Under the pieces are notes generated by a model. It saw nothing but the letters and a program-made list of their open reading frames with translations. It made no database searches and was not told the DNA's origin. A stretch of 25,404 nt of DNA from Gracilaria vermiculophylla (lineage: Eukaryota; Rhodophyta; Florideophyceae; Gracilariales; Gracilariaceae): assembly GCA_019155205.2 (NCBI GenBank), contig JAHNZQ020000079.1, positions 960,522-985,925 of the forward strand, read 5' to 3'. The translations under genes and the position numbers were made by a program. Numbering within the stretch: position 1 is the stretch's first letter; the number at the start of each line of letters is the position of its first letter. This document shows positions 8,738 through 17,248 of the stretch, piece after piece.

Positions 8738-9855
8738 TCTTCCCCTCACTTGTCTTCTTTCTGAAGGCACAGCTCAACATGAAGAACATTACCGGAAATT
8801 TACTCGCGCAAAACATATAACTGGAGACCACCGCTACGTTTTAAAGTCATATAAATCTAGAAGGACAGCAAATGATTTTTTGGTTGTAGCTTATATCCAA
8901 CAATTTTCGGGAAAAGTGTCTTTATGCTTGGGTTTCCCGCCATTTATGCTATAGATTTATCCAACTCTGTTAACATTTCATGACTGACGACAACACCGAA
9001 CTACTGGTCACCTAATTCCGTGTCTCTAAATTAGAATTTTAAGCTCTATTTATGATCAATTCTCTTTTTATCCTTTCAGCTACATAACCCCGAAATAAAT
9101 AAATCCTGCTTATACTGCTGAAAACACTTTTCCTCGGTTTCGTGAAATCAGCGAAAGAGCATATTACTTAAGTTAAGAATACTGATTTTTCCTTCAATCT
9201 CCAAACTCAATTTTCGATTAGTATGTTGCGGAATCCTCTTGAAATCCCAGAACAATCGTTTGTACCGAATAGACATACTGGGAATCGATAAGTCGGGGCA
9301 GCATTTTCTCAAGCGGGAAAATATGTTAGAAATTTTTGCGTTTTGATGCTTTTATCAGTAACACTTTTTTTGATTATTATTTTATGATGCGATACCCAAA
9401 CATTTCTTTACCATGCTGCCATTCAATCACATTGTCACAAGAAATTTTTACATTAATGTTAGTTGATGTTTTCATTCTCGTTCAAATGAGGAAAAGCTTC
9501 ACGGCCAGTTAAACACTTCACGTTGGACACGGTCACACTAATAAGTGTTGTTTAAGCTTCTAGATTCTGGATAGCTGTGAGCTTAAGAGGACATGTCTAT
9601 CGATCATTTTACATGCATGGATGGAATAACTGCATGGCACTGTATGTTATATAGTCGCACTCTTTATCGGTTATCCGTAGGAAATAATGCATACGACCAT
9701 GTTTAGAAGAGTCTGATAGTCTAAATAAACGCCTGTCAATGTGCCGAATACTTTTTTGGTAGACACAATCGTTCTTTATTCCAACCATCAACCTAGTGTC
9801 CTATCCACTAGAGTGAAAAGGCCAAGTCCAGAATGGCCTCGAGTTGTAGGAGATT
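8738..9855. other. AT-rich stretch without a recognised gene
   Basis: Downstream of the chromovirus coding remnants I see no open frame that resembles a protein. An 85-codon plus-strand frame at 8697-8954 mostly overlaps the chromodomain tail and the expected 3' untranslated or LTR region. If a 3' LTR exists it should lie here, but no matching copy is visible near 2870-3080. Confidence 0.4.
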
Positions 9856-10680
9856 TTACGGAGTATCCGCTACTAGGTTGTATACGACTAATTCCTTGCG
9901 GATCATCGCGACCATTTGTTTGGAAAAACGGGAAACATGACCGACTGGAGATTGAGCATAAGCTGGGAAGAACTCGTCAGGGCACTTGGTAGGCCAGGTG
10001 ACATTCTCTCGGTCGATATGCCGAACCGAAAGGGAAACCATAGCGGCATACTCCGCGATGGCGAACAATAAAATAGTAGCTGTAAATGGATTGTCTCGGC
10101 AAATATAAATGGCGAGGTACGAGACGACCGGAGGGTTGGGGACATCCAAAATCTGGAAATATTCATGGCGGCTCCCGCATTCAGGACGTGGGACATACAT
10201 TGACATACGGATATCTTCCTCTGGGGAGAAAAAATCGACAGTGTTTTACATATGCGTGGTCTGCACTTTTGCTAGTCGGTGTCTAAACCTAGCCAACGGA
10301 CTCGTGTCACCAATCTGTCGCTTTCTATCTATAAACCAATGGGTGTGCAATGGACAGTCGAAGTAAACAGTCTAAGGCATAGCACAGTAGGTCCTGTCAG
10401 ATAGACCAACATAGTGCAACATCGTGTCACATAGGAGGTAAAACTCCAGTCCGTGGCCACCTCGGATGTACGCCAAGTCGGAGGGCACAATGGGATGAAT
10501 CATATTGACAAGAAGAGTATGGCGTTGTTCGGCAGCAACCACGGCAGACCGAGTAAAGATTCGTCGACCAGCTAGTGTCACATATAGATTCCGGTGGTTC
10601 GCGATGTGTGCAAGCCCTCACAATCCCATTGCTGGAAAGTCACGAAAACCTGAACGGTCGGCCGACGGGGGACCTTTGAG
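9856..10680 (-). pseudogene. Stop-interrupted coding remnant, family not recognised
   Basis: One minus-strand frame can be read from about 10680 down to 9856 with only three internal stops (about 10618-10620, 10372-10374 and near 10240). Between stops it has a protein-like composition, for example N-H-R-N-L-Y-V-T-L-A-G-R-R-I-F-T-R-S and, later, N-P-P-V-V-S-Y-L-A-I-Y-I. The last uninterrupted section is 116 codons. I do not recognise the family. Its position downstream of an RT-like patch on the same strand suggests the later part of a degenerate retroelement, but no RNase H or integrase signature is clear. Confidence 0.35.
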
Positions 10681-10967
10681 ACTTGGTACACATTTGTCGG
10701 GAAAAGCCAGACGACTTCCGAGGCTAATACCGCTGGATTCACGTTAGACAAGTCACATCTGTAATGGCCGTGAGACTTAAATAGCTCGCGAAAGCCGAAA
10801 ATTAGATGCTAGACGGCAGCCAAACCAAATGGTGATGAAGAAGGGACGCATCCAATACCTAGATGGCTATTAATGTTGTAATAGACACTAATCAGACCGA
10901 AAAAGAAGCCCGAAGGAGACACAATGAACGTAACATGGTTCGAGATCGATGCGGGAGGGAAACCAAC

Positions 10968-11370
10968 TTATTTCGAAAAAGAAAACGGATTGTCAGGTGC
11001 CGCAGACTTCAGACGTGCGCGCATTATGCTACAAGGTGTATCCGTAAGTGAACACACAACCGTTTGGAGCAATGAAGCTGCATTGGCACGCCCATTGGTA
11101 CGCATTCGTTCACGCAGCTGCAAAGACAGTATTACATCCTGAGGGGTTGTCACGAGGCGGAGCTCACGATCTGTTGGCGAATAAGGGGCACAGTCGTCCA
11201 CGAACACGTTGTAAAATGTTCCAATTCTAATTTATACTAAAACGTCGTTCCGAGGGTGCGGATTCGTTTCAAAATAGTGGCGAGGTCGATCCGTGTGAGC
11301 GAAAAGCCAAACGGCACGGTGAACCAAGTGGTGAGCCCATCGCCCAAGAGCCTATATTCAAATCCAGTAG
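10968..11370 (-). pseudogene. Possible reverse transcriptase patch of a degenerate retroelement
   Basis: On the minus strand, sequence from 11362 reads F-E-Y-R-L-L-G-D-G-L-T-T-W-F-T-V-P-F-G-F-S-L-T. This is similar to the P-F-G-L-x-N-A-P region before the RT active site of gypsy-type elements. After a stop and a frame change, N-V-F-V-D-D-C-A-P-Y-S (11193-11210) occupies the place and spacing expected of the Y-x-D-D strand, at the head of a 79-codon open frame ending at 10968. The similarity is short and by eye only. A real but very old retroelement or a coincidence are both possible. Confidence 0.4.
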
Positions 11371-11399
11371 GCGCGAAGCGCTAACGACCCAAAGAACAA

Positions 11400-13400
11400 C
11401 TGAGACAAAACAGACGCGGATTGACGGTCGTCGTCATGGCTGTTTTAAAAGGACTACGACGTTCGTACACGTGAAGCCGATTATAGAAAAAACGAGAATC
11501 ACTGAACCAGTTCGAGTATATCCCACGATGAAGAACAGCAGTGGATACGAAGGCAAAAGGCGCCGGCCATGGCAAGACACACCAGCTGATCATGACTACT
11601 TGGAGAAAAGGACGCCGGACGGAGAAACCCTGACAACTGCTTATCGAAATGGATTCACCGCACCATATATTATAGCCGCCAGTTGATGCTGAGAACGACT
11701 TGAGGCACGTTTCTCGATAGAAGAGGGGCTTATAGTGCAGTTCTCATTAGTTTTTCATACGCTGTGACCATTGTGACGTCAACTCAAGTTCGCGGTAGTA
11801 GTCAGAATCGCAAGGGTATACTTTTATTGGTGCCGATATATTACATACGATAGCGTGCAAGGTGTCATCATGGCAGTAATATAGCGACATACATAGTGTG
11901 TAGAAAGCGCAGAGCTTCGCACCATACTTGGTATTGTAGGTTACCGTTTCCCTCTCTACGCAGTAAAGCCAAGCATCTTTTAGATATGTGTCAACCTCTG
12001 AGCTTTTTAAAGTTGATAAACTGAATAGCCAGCTTTACCAACAAAACTCACGTACCGGCCAATGCTGCAAACGCCACTACCAATCAGTTGTCATGAGCCT
12101 GCCGGTCTTTCTGTGCAACCAGGCATACCGTTGCTGTCGACACCAGTCTGTGTACCATTTGGTTTCTTCTTGTCGATTGTGTGGTACTGTCAGCCCTCCT
12201 CTCGAGGTAGTAAAGCACAACGTCCGTTACGAGTTTTTGTTGGCTCCAAAGGTGCGTGTTCCTAAAGGTGGTCTCCGGTATCCGCTGTCGCGAGCCGGGG
12301 GAATTCTTAAAGGGGATCCGCAAACACCAAGCGGAGGGAGAGGTTCACTGGGCGGAAAATGCTCCTACAGGCGCTGCTATGATGCAACCTGGGGATCGGC
12401 GGCTTAGAAACCTGAGGATGATCGACGAGAGTCTCCAACCAAAAAAGTAGATGAAGACTCAAGGGTGCTTGCTTTACTTCCCCAGAGGTGGAGCTCAACC
12501 GGCAGATTAAGTATTAAGCCGGGAGCCCGCCTCGGCAGGTCTCACTACTGTAGTAATTACCTGCATAAATTAACTGAAATAAATAATAATTCTACCGTCC
12601 TTCAAGGATACTGTAGCGCAAGCGGGCGGAATTATGCACCACGTGGCCTAGCTAATAAAATACGAGCCTTCCTTAGGAATATTATGCCAAAAGGCCACAC
12701 CACCATTTTTCCCTTAGAAGCCACTGTACTATAGATTGAGCCACCTCCACGCTTTCTAGACCTCTAGCTACTTTTTTCATTCCAAACATTTTCAGGTGCG
12801 TCGCTTTGTGTACCACAAGCTATTTCTAAGCATCCGGGGTGCAGACCAAAACCAAGGCGACGGCTGATCCGTTTATTTTTGAGTACACTGCTCGGCAGCC
12901 CATCGTTGAATAATTCTATATTAATATTAAAGTTTCGGAAGACAATCGGAAAAGAGAGTGTAAATTCAAAATCACAAATGGCCAAAAGTCTGTCAATTAT
13001 CATTAAAAAAATAATATTTGAAAATATTGTTGATGGTTGGAGTTAAAGAACACTTATAAACGCATGTCAAATATTAAATGAAAAACTTAATATGATTTCT
13101 TTTAAGATAATTTTTTCTACAAAGGAAGAAGATTCCACAAGGACAAACTCCAGTTTTTGTGTATCATCCAGCATTTGGCTTTCCATAAAATGGAGAATGC
13201 TGACCGGCTTGGGCTGTTTAGATATAATGCTTGGTTTTATGGATGATGCGTTAATATCATAAGCGGTATTAAATGAAACGTTTTTTGTGTTACTAAAAGT
13301 TTTAAAATTATTGGCGAGCCCAAAACATATAAAAAATTACAAAGCATAGGTTTCGAAGTCAAACACTTGTGATATCTTAAATTTATATTACGGTTATATC
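11400..13400. other. Long stretch without a recognised gene
   Basis: Short open frames occur on both strands (up to 139 codons at 11988-12407 plus), but none shows a motif I recognise and several overlap one another. GC is moderate to about 12650 and then drops sharply. It may hold unrecognised parts of the degenerate retroelement to the left and the lost N-terminal part of the Harbinger-type transposase to the right. Confidence 0.4.
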
Positions 13401-13429
13401 GAGGCAATTGCTGGTATTATTATCGAAAT

Positions 13430-13712
13430 GAAGAAGTCTACATATCTTACTTTACCATGAAGCACATGAGTGCCATCAGCGATTTTACTCTCCGCCAGTA
13501 CAGGCTATTCTTAACTCATCTTACAGGTTTTCTCATCTTACAGGTTTTTGGATGTATTTATAGGATGTAAGGGTTCAACCCATGACGCTTTGCTTTATGC
13601 TGGTTATAAATTAAGAAGGTTTCTGGAGAAGAGTAGATAGCCTTGCGAGTTATTTATAGCTAGGCATGAGACTTATATCTGTACCCAAAGTTTGATAACG
13701 CCAATTCAGGTA
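13430..13712 (+). pseudogene. Harbinger-type (DDE_Tnp_4-like) transposase fragment
   Basis: In one frame 13542-13712 reads R-F-L-D-V-F-I-G-C-K-G-S-T-H-D-A-L-L, then after a TAG (13638) P-C-E-L-F-I-A-R-H-E-T-Y-I-C-T-Q-S-L-I-T-P. This matches the core of PIF/Harbinger-like DDE transposases: G-S-x-H-D with the second catalytic Asp (codon 13584) and the later G-D-x-A-Y...L-x-T-P block. Upstream, V-P-S-A-I and G-Y-S-x-L-I-L-Q-V (13465-13525) correspond to the stretch between the first Asp and the motif above. A 17-bp tandem duplication (13515-13548) breaks the frame. The final Glu region is not found. Terminal repeats and target duplication were not identified. Confidence 0.65.
13515..13548 (+). 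repeat. 17-bp perfect tandem duplication inside the transposase remnant
   Basis: CTCATCTTACAGGTTTT occurs twice head to tail (13515-13531 and 13532-13548). The unit is not a multiple of three, so it shifts the frame between two recognisable transposase blocks. Confidence 0.95.
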
Positions 13713-15017
13713 TCGTATGTTTAATTTGAAGCCCACGTTGTTCTTGGTTGTCTGCACTGCATCCCGATATTATGCTTTTTCTTAAAGGACATTTTTGGGG
13801 ATCAATGGTCTGTGAAAAACGCTGGATTGCATTACAGAAGCAAGGGTTTAAGAAAAGAAATTAGAATCCTTATGAAAATCGAAACTCTCATGCTAACCAA
13901 TCACATGCTTGTGAATGAGCATCGACGGTCGATGGACGGTCGATCTACCTTGTCAAGAAAGGCCCTTAAAGCTAAAGAATGAGGTGTACTAAAAGCCTTT
14001 CTGTAGGCTATGAAGCAAGTCTGTACAGAGAATAGACTATTTCGACCTAACTGAATTTATGGGATTAAATATTGATATGAATGCTGGGGGCAGTTACCAC
14101 TGACATTGAACGAACGAATAGAAACGGCCAAAAGTACGTTCCTTGATCGGGTGTCATTAATAAGATAGACGGAAATAAAGTCATCTGGATCACTTGAAAT
14201 GATGGTTTGAGAGGTACAAAGTCGGACGTGAGATTGTTATGGTTGAGGCTGGAGCACAACAACGTGCCTTTCAGCCCCGAGTGCTGTACGTTGCGCTTCT
14301 TGCGGTATGTGAGCAAAGAGTCGTGCTTGGTTACTGCATTGCAAATGTCCTTTTATGTAATGTACGTATAGAAAACCTCAGGTCTTCTGCCAAATGACGC
14401 TGGCCTCGAAAGTATGCGAATCATCTCTCCGTCTGTGGCGTATTTGATACGGTGCCTTCCTTTCAGAGATGAGAGGGTATATGGGCCGAGACAACAGCCT
14501 GTGTAGGCGCGGGCATCGTGTGAAATTACTTGTTTCCGTCGACATATGGATTATTGTGTTATTGGTGGCACAGAAAGCTTCTGCCCGATAAGTTTGCACG
14601 GTAAAGCGGTGGTGCTCGAACATGTGATGGTTAACGCACGCGAGAGGCATGGGGTGTTGCTGCAATCTTCGCTAAATCCCCTCAAACCGTTCACTGTGAC
14701 GTCATGTATCTCGTAAACGCCCAAAGCGATAGATCTTTAGATCTTTCTGGAAGCTTTTCGGCGTCACCTTCGTTCGTTGGACAAGGCGTGGAAATCATCA
14801 AGATGGCGTCGAAAGGTGCGTCCAAAATGTGATGAAAATCTGCAATAATGTTTTGGCAAAGTGCTCTCCAATTGCCGCTTGGTCGCGTCAGTAAAGACAA
14901 CGATTTGAACGCGGAGAACGTTCGCACGTCTGCCCAGTCCACCCGTACCTTTCAACTTGTTGGCGGGTGCTCACTGACGGTGCCCCTTCGTCGATACATT
15001 CACGTTCTTCCACACAC
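13713..15017. other. Unassigned sequence between the transposon zone and the gene block
   Basis: Several minus-strand open frames of 60-95 codons lie here (the largest 14378-14665), with no motif I recognise and no clear start context. The last few hundred bases must hold the promoter of the glutaredoxin gene. I saw no convincing TATA or CCAAT box there. Confidence 0.4.
13924..13944 (+). repeat. short tandem repeat GACGGTCGAT
   Basis: GACGGTCGAT occurs at 13924-13933 and again at 13935-13944, separated by one G. It lies in otherwise unassigned AT-rich sequence. Confidence 0.9.
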
Positions 15018-16272
15018 ATGGATCAGCGTAGTGGCGGCGTGCACGCCGTGTCCACGGACCACCAATTTGACACTCTCATCTCGGTAAGTGGCTCCCTCTT
15101 CCGCGGCGCGACTTTGTTTCGAATCGAGCGTGCGCGCAAGTTGCTAACGCCGTCGCATAATGCGTACGAGCGAGACGCAGAGCGGAGTTCGCATGGTCAT
15201 CAACTGCTGGGCGCCCTGGGCGGCCCCATGTGAGCAAATGAACGTAGTGTTCCAAACTCTGCAGAAGCAAAGTGCAGCGCGACTGGCTGATGAGGCGGTG
15301 GACGAAGTGGCGCCATTGCTGTTTGCTGCTATCGAGCCGGAGAAACTGCCCGGGTCGATGAAGCGCTTTGGCATAGGTACGGTGCCGACGTTCTTGTTCT
15401 TTGCAAATGGGCGGCTGGTGCGACGGAGCTCCGGGGCGGATGCGGCTCTGCTGTCGAGCAATGTGCGCTGGCTATCAGACAGCTCGGACGCCACTCTGCT
15501 CAAGGCGGCTTGCGATGTGGTGAGCACGTTAGGCGAGGTGACGTTAGTAATGAAGGGGACTGCGGACGAGCCCAAGTGCGCGTTCAGTCGACAAGCTGTT
15601 CAAGTGCTGCGCACGGCGGGGGTGCTGTTCGAGACTTTCAACGTCCTGGCTGACGAGGAGGTACGGGGAGGCATGAAGGAACGATTCGACTGGGCGACGT
15701 TTCCCATGGTGTTCGTCAGGGGGAAGCTGATTGGTGGCATTGATATCCTGCGTGAACTGGCGGACAAGGGCAAGCTCGTAGAGGAGCTTCTGAAGGATGG
15801 GCGGGAGGAGGACGTAAACGAGGGGCAGACGGAGGCGGCGGAAAACGGGGGCGATGGTAAGGGCGACAACGCTAATGGGGAGGCGGGGTCGGAGAAGGGG
15901 CGCGCGGTGGTGGACGGAGGCGGAGCGGGGGCACCGATGGAGGATGAGGCGGCGGATGGGCTGACAGCGTCAGTGCGCGAACGGCTGACGGGGCTGGTGA
16001 ACCGCAGCGAGGTGATGCTGTTCATGAAGGGCAGTCCTGCGGTGCCTCGTTGCGGATTTTCGCGGAGAATTGTGGAGATTCTACGAGAAGAAGGGGTACA
16101 GTACGAGCACTTTGACATCCTGGCGGACAACGAGGTGCGGCAAGGGCTTAAGAAGCTGTGGCAGTGGCCGACGTACCCGCAGCTGTACGCGAGGGGCAAG
16201 TTAATCGGGGGGTTGGACATTGTGAAGGAGCTGGTGCAGTGCGGGGAGCTGAAGAAGGAGCTGGGGGGGTGA
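15018..16272 (+). CDS. GLRX3: PICOT-type multidomain monothiol glutaredoxin (Trx-Grx-Grx)
   Basis: Two exons (15018-15083 and 15181-16272) give 385 residues. The first exon's reading V-S-T-D-H-Q-F-D-T-L-I-S joins in phase to S-G-V-R-M-V-I-N-C-W, completing the thioredoxin fold start. Domain 1 (about 1-125) is thioredoxin-like with W-A-P-W-A-A-P-C (C39), the redox-dead form usual in PICOT proteins. Domain 2 (about 133-225) is a glutaredoxin with C-A-F-S at 155-158 instead of C-G-F-S, plus W-A-T-F-P and L-I-G-G-I-D. A Gly/Glu-rich linker (226-280) follows. Domain 3 (about 284-385) has the canonical C-G-F-S (313-316), W-P-T-Y-P and G-G-L-D. Family members bind glutathione-bridged [2Fe-2S] clusters between dimers or with BolA partners and act in cytosolic/nuclear iron trafficking. 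The role here is inferred from the family. Confidence 0.92.
15084..15180 (+). other. intron of the glutaredoxin gene (97 nt)
   Basis: Donor GTAAGT directly after TCG, acceptor GACGCAG, and a branch-point-like CTAAC at 15144-15148, 32 nt before the acceptor. Phase 0. Without removal the frame is lost because 97 is not a multiple of three. Confidence 0.9.
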
Positions 16273-16403
16273 GCGGTGCGGGTCCCGTCGCACCCGGCGT
16301 CGACAGGAGGCGCGAGCGGCGCGGGCCGCGCAGGCGGCGCGGGCGGTGCGGGCAGCGCGGCGGCTCTCGCCTAAGGTGCCAGATGCCTAAGCTCTGGAGC
16401 TGG

Positions 16404-16453
16404 AGCTCTCGCGAGCGGCACAAGGCGAGGGGCTTGGCAGCTCTCGCGAGCGG
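16404..16453 (+). promoter_or_regulatory. Duplicated AGCTCTCGCGAGCGG element
   Basis: The 15-bp sequence occurs at 16404-16418 and 16439-16453, 35 bp apart. Each copy contains the 8-bp palindrome CTCGCGAG. They lie about 250-300 bp upstream of the small gene's ATG and 130 bp past the glutaredoxin stop, so they could be promoter elements. TCTCGCGAGA-type motifs are known promoter sites in animals; relevance here is unknown. Confidence 0.5.
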
Positions 16454-16530
16454 GCGCCAAGCGGCGCCACGCGAGACTACCGGTGCATGAGGCACGCGCC
16501 GTGCTCTACGAGTCGAGCTGTGCGCCACGG

Positions 16531-16555
16531 CCAATGGGCGCGCCACACGTGGCGC
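16531..16555 (+). promoter_or_regulatory. CCAAT box with adjacent inverted repeat GCGCCAC/GTGGCGC
   Basis: CCAAT at 16531-16535 is followed by GCGCCAC (16540-16546), a 2-bp spacer, and GTGGCGC (16549-16555), a 7-bp-arm dyad. They lie about 150-170 bp upstream of the ATG at 16704, a plausible promoter position for the small gene. Confidence 0.45.
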
Positions 16556-16703
16556 GGGCCGATGCGCACCGCCATGCGGTTGGTGGTGCTACCAACATAA
16601 AGTAACAAGCGTAGGCAACAACCATGTGCGCCTCAACCGTTGCCAACGGCACGTTCGCCGCTCCATTTCTCCCCCCCCTCCCTCCACCGCCGCCTCCCCC
16701 GTC

Positions 16704-17167
16704 ATGGCCGTGCAAGGCGTCCTCAGCGATTACATTGCCAAAAACTACAAGCGACTGCTCGTGTGTGTTGCCCCACCCTCTCCGCTCAGCGACGACGCCG
16801 AGCGCGATGTCGCCGAGCAAGACGCCGCCGACCAAGATGGCGCCGACTGCGCCGCCGCCGAACCGAACCTCGTGACACCACCCGCGCCGCAGCGCCGCCG
16901 TCGCCGCAGCGCCACCACGCGTTCTCGGCGCGCCCGTCGCCGCCACCACCCACAGCCACGCGCCGTCTTCGAGCAAGACGGTCAGCAACTTGTACGAGGT
17001 ACGTACCGTGCACCTGTTGTCTGCCGCCGCCGCGCGCCGCTCGCGCCTGCCCCCGCTAACTCTCCTCGACGTCCACAGAGGACCCTTTCCGCGGCTGCGT
17101 ATCGTCACGCACTCTGCAGCCGCGACACAGCGGCGACTTCGTCGTCATGGGATGCATGCACGTGTAG
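16704..17167 (+). CDS. Small two-exon protein of unknown function
   Basis: Exons 16704-16998 and 17079-17167 encode 127 residues, starting at an ATG in good context (GTCATGGCC) and ending in TAG. The 80-nt intron splits a Glu codon, and the joined reading avoids the low-complexity frame that would otherwise continue. Residues 1-22 resemble an amphipathic helix (V-L-S-D-Y-I-A-K-N-Y-K-R-L-L). Residues 28-50 are acidic and 60-85 very Arg-rich (R-R-R-R-R and R-R-A-R-R-R), suggesting nuclear targeting or nucleic-acid binding. The tail is R-E-D-P-F-R-G-C-V. I do not recognise a family. Another ATG at 16624 opens an overlapping frame in a different phase. Its stop is only 81 bp from the start of the transporter gene on the same strand. 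Confidence 0.6.
16999..17078 (+). other. intron of the small gene (80 nt)
   Basis: Donor GAG|GTACGT, branch-point-like CTAAC (17056-17060), acceptor GTCCACAG. It splits a codon after its first base. Same architecture as the neighbouring introns. Confidence 0.75.
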
Positions 17168-17248
17168 CCGCTCCTTAACTTTGATACTATTAGCCCCTAT
17201 GCCCACTACCGCCACTTCTGCTCGCGGTCACTTTGTAAAGCAACGTTC

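Noticed and set aside
12256..12460. Possible cloning artefact because GAATTC and GGATCC sites lie close together
   Set aside because: Two common 6-bp sites by themselves are not evidence; no vector-like sequence is visible.
12764..13003. 79-codon minus-strand frame in AT-rich DNA
   Set aside because: No similarity recognised and no coding context; left unassigned.
14378..14665. 95-codon minus-strand frame
   Set aside because: Length is compatible with chance, no recognised motif, no neighbouring exon signals that I could support.
15600..16220. 206-codon minus-strand frame opposite the glutaredoxin gene
   Set aside because: Shadow of the Grx coding sequence; Ser/Pro/Arg-rich with no motif.
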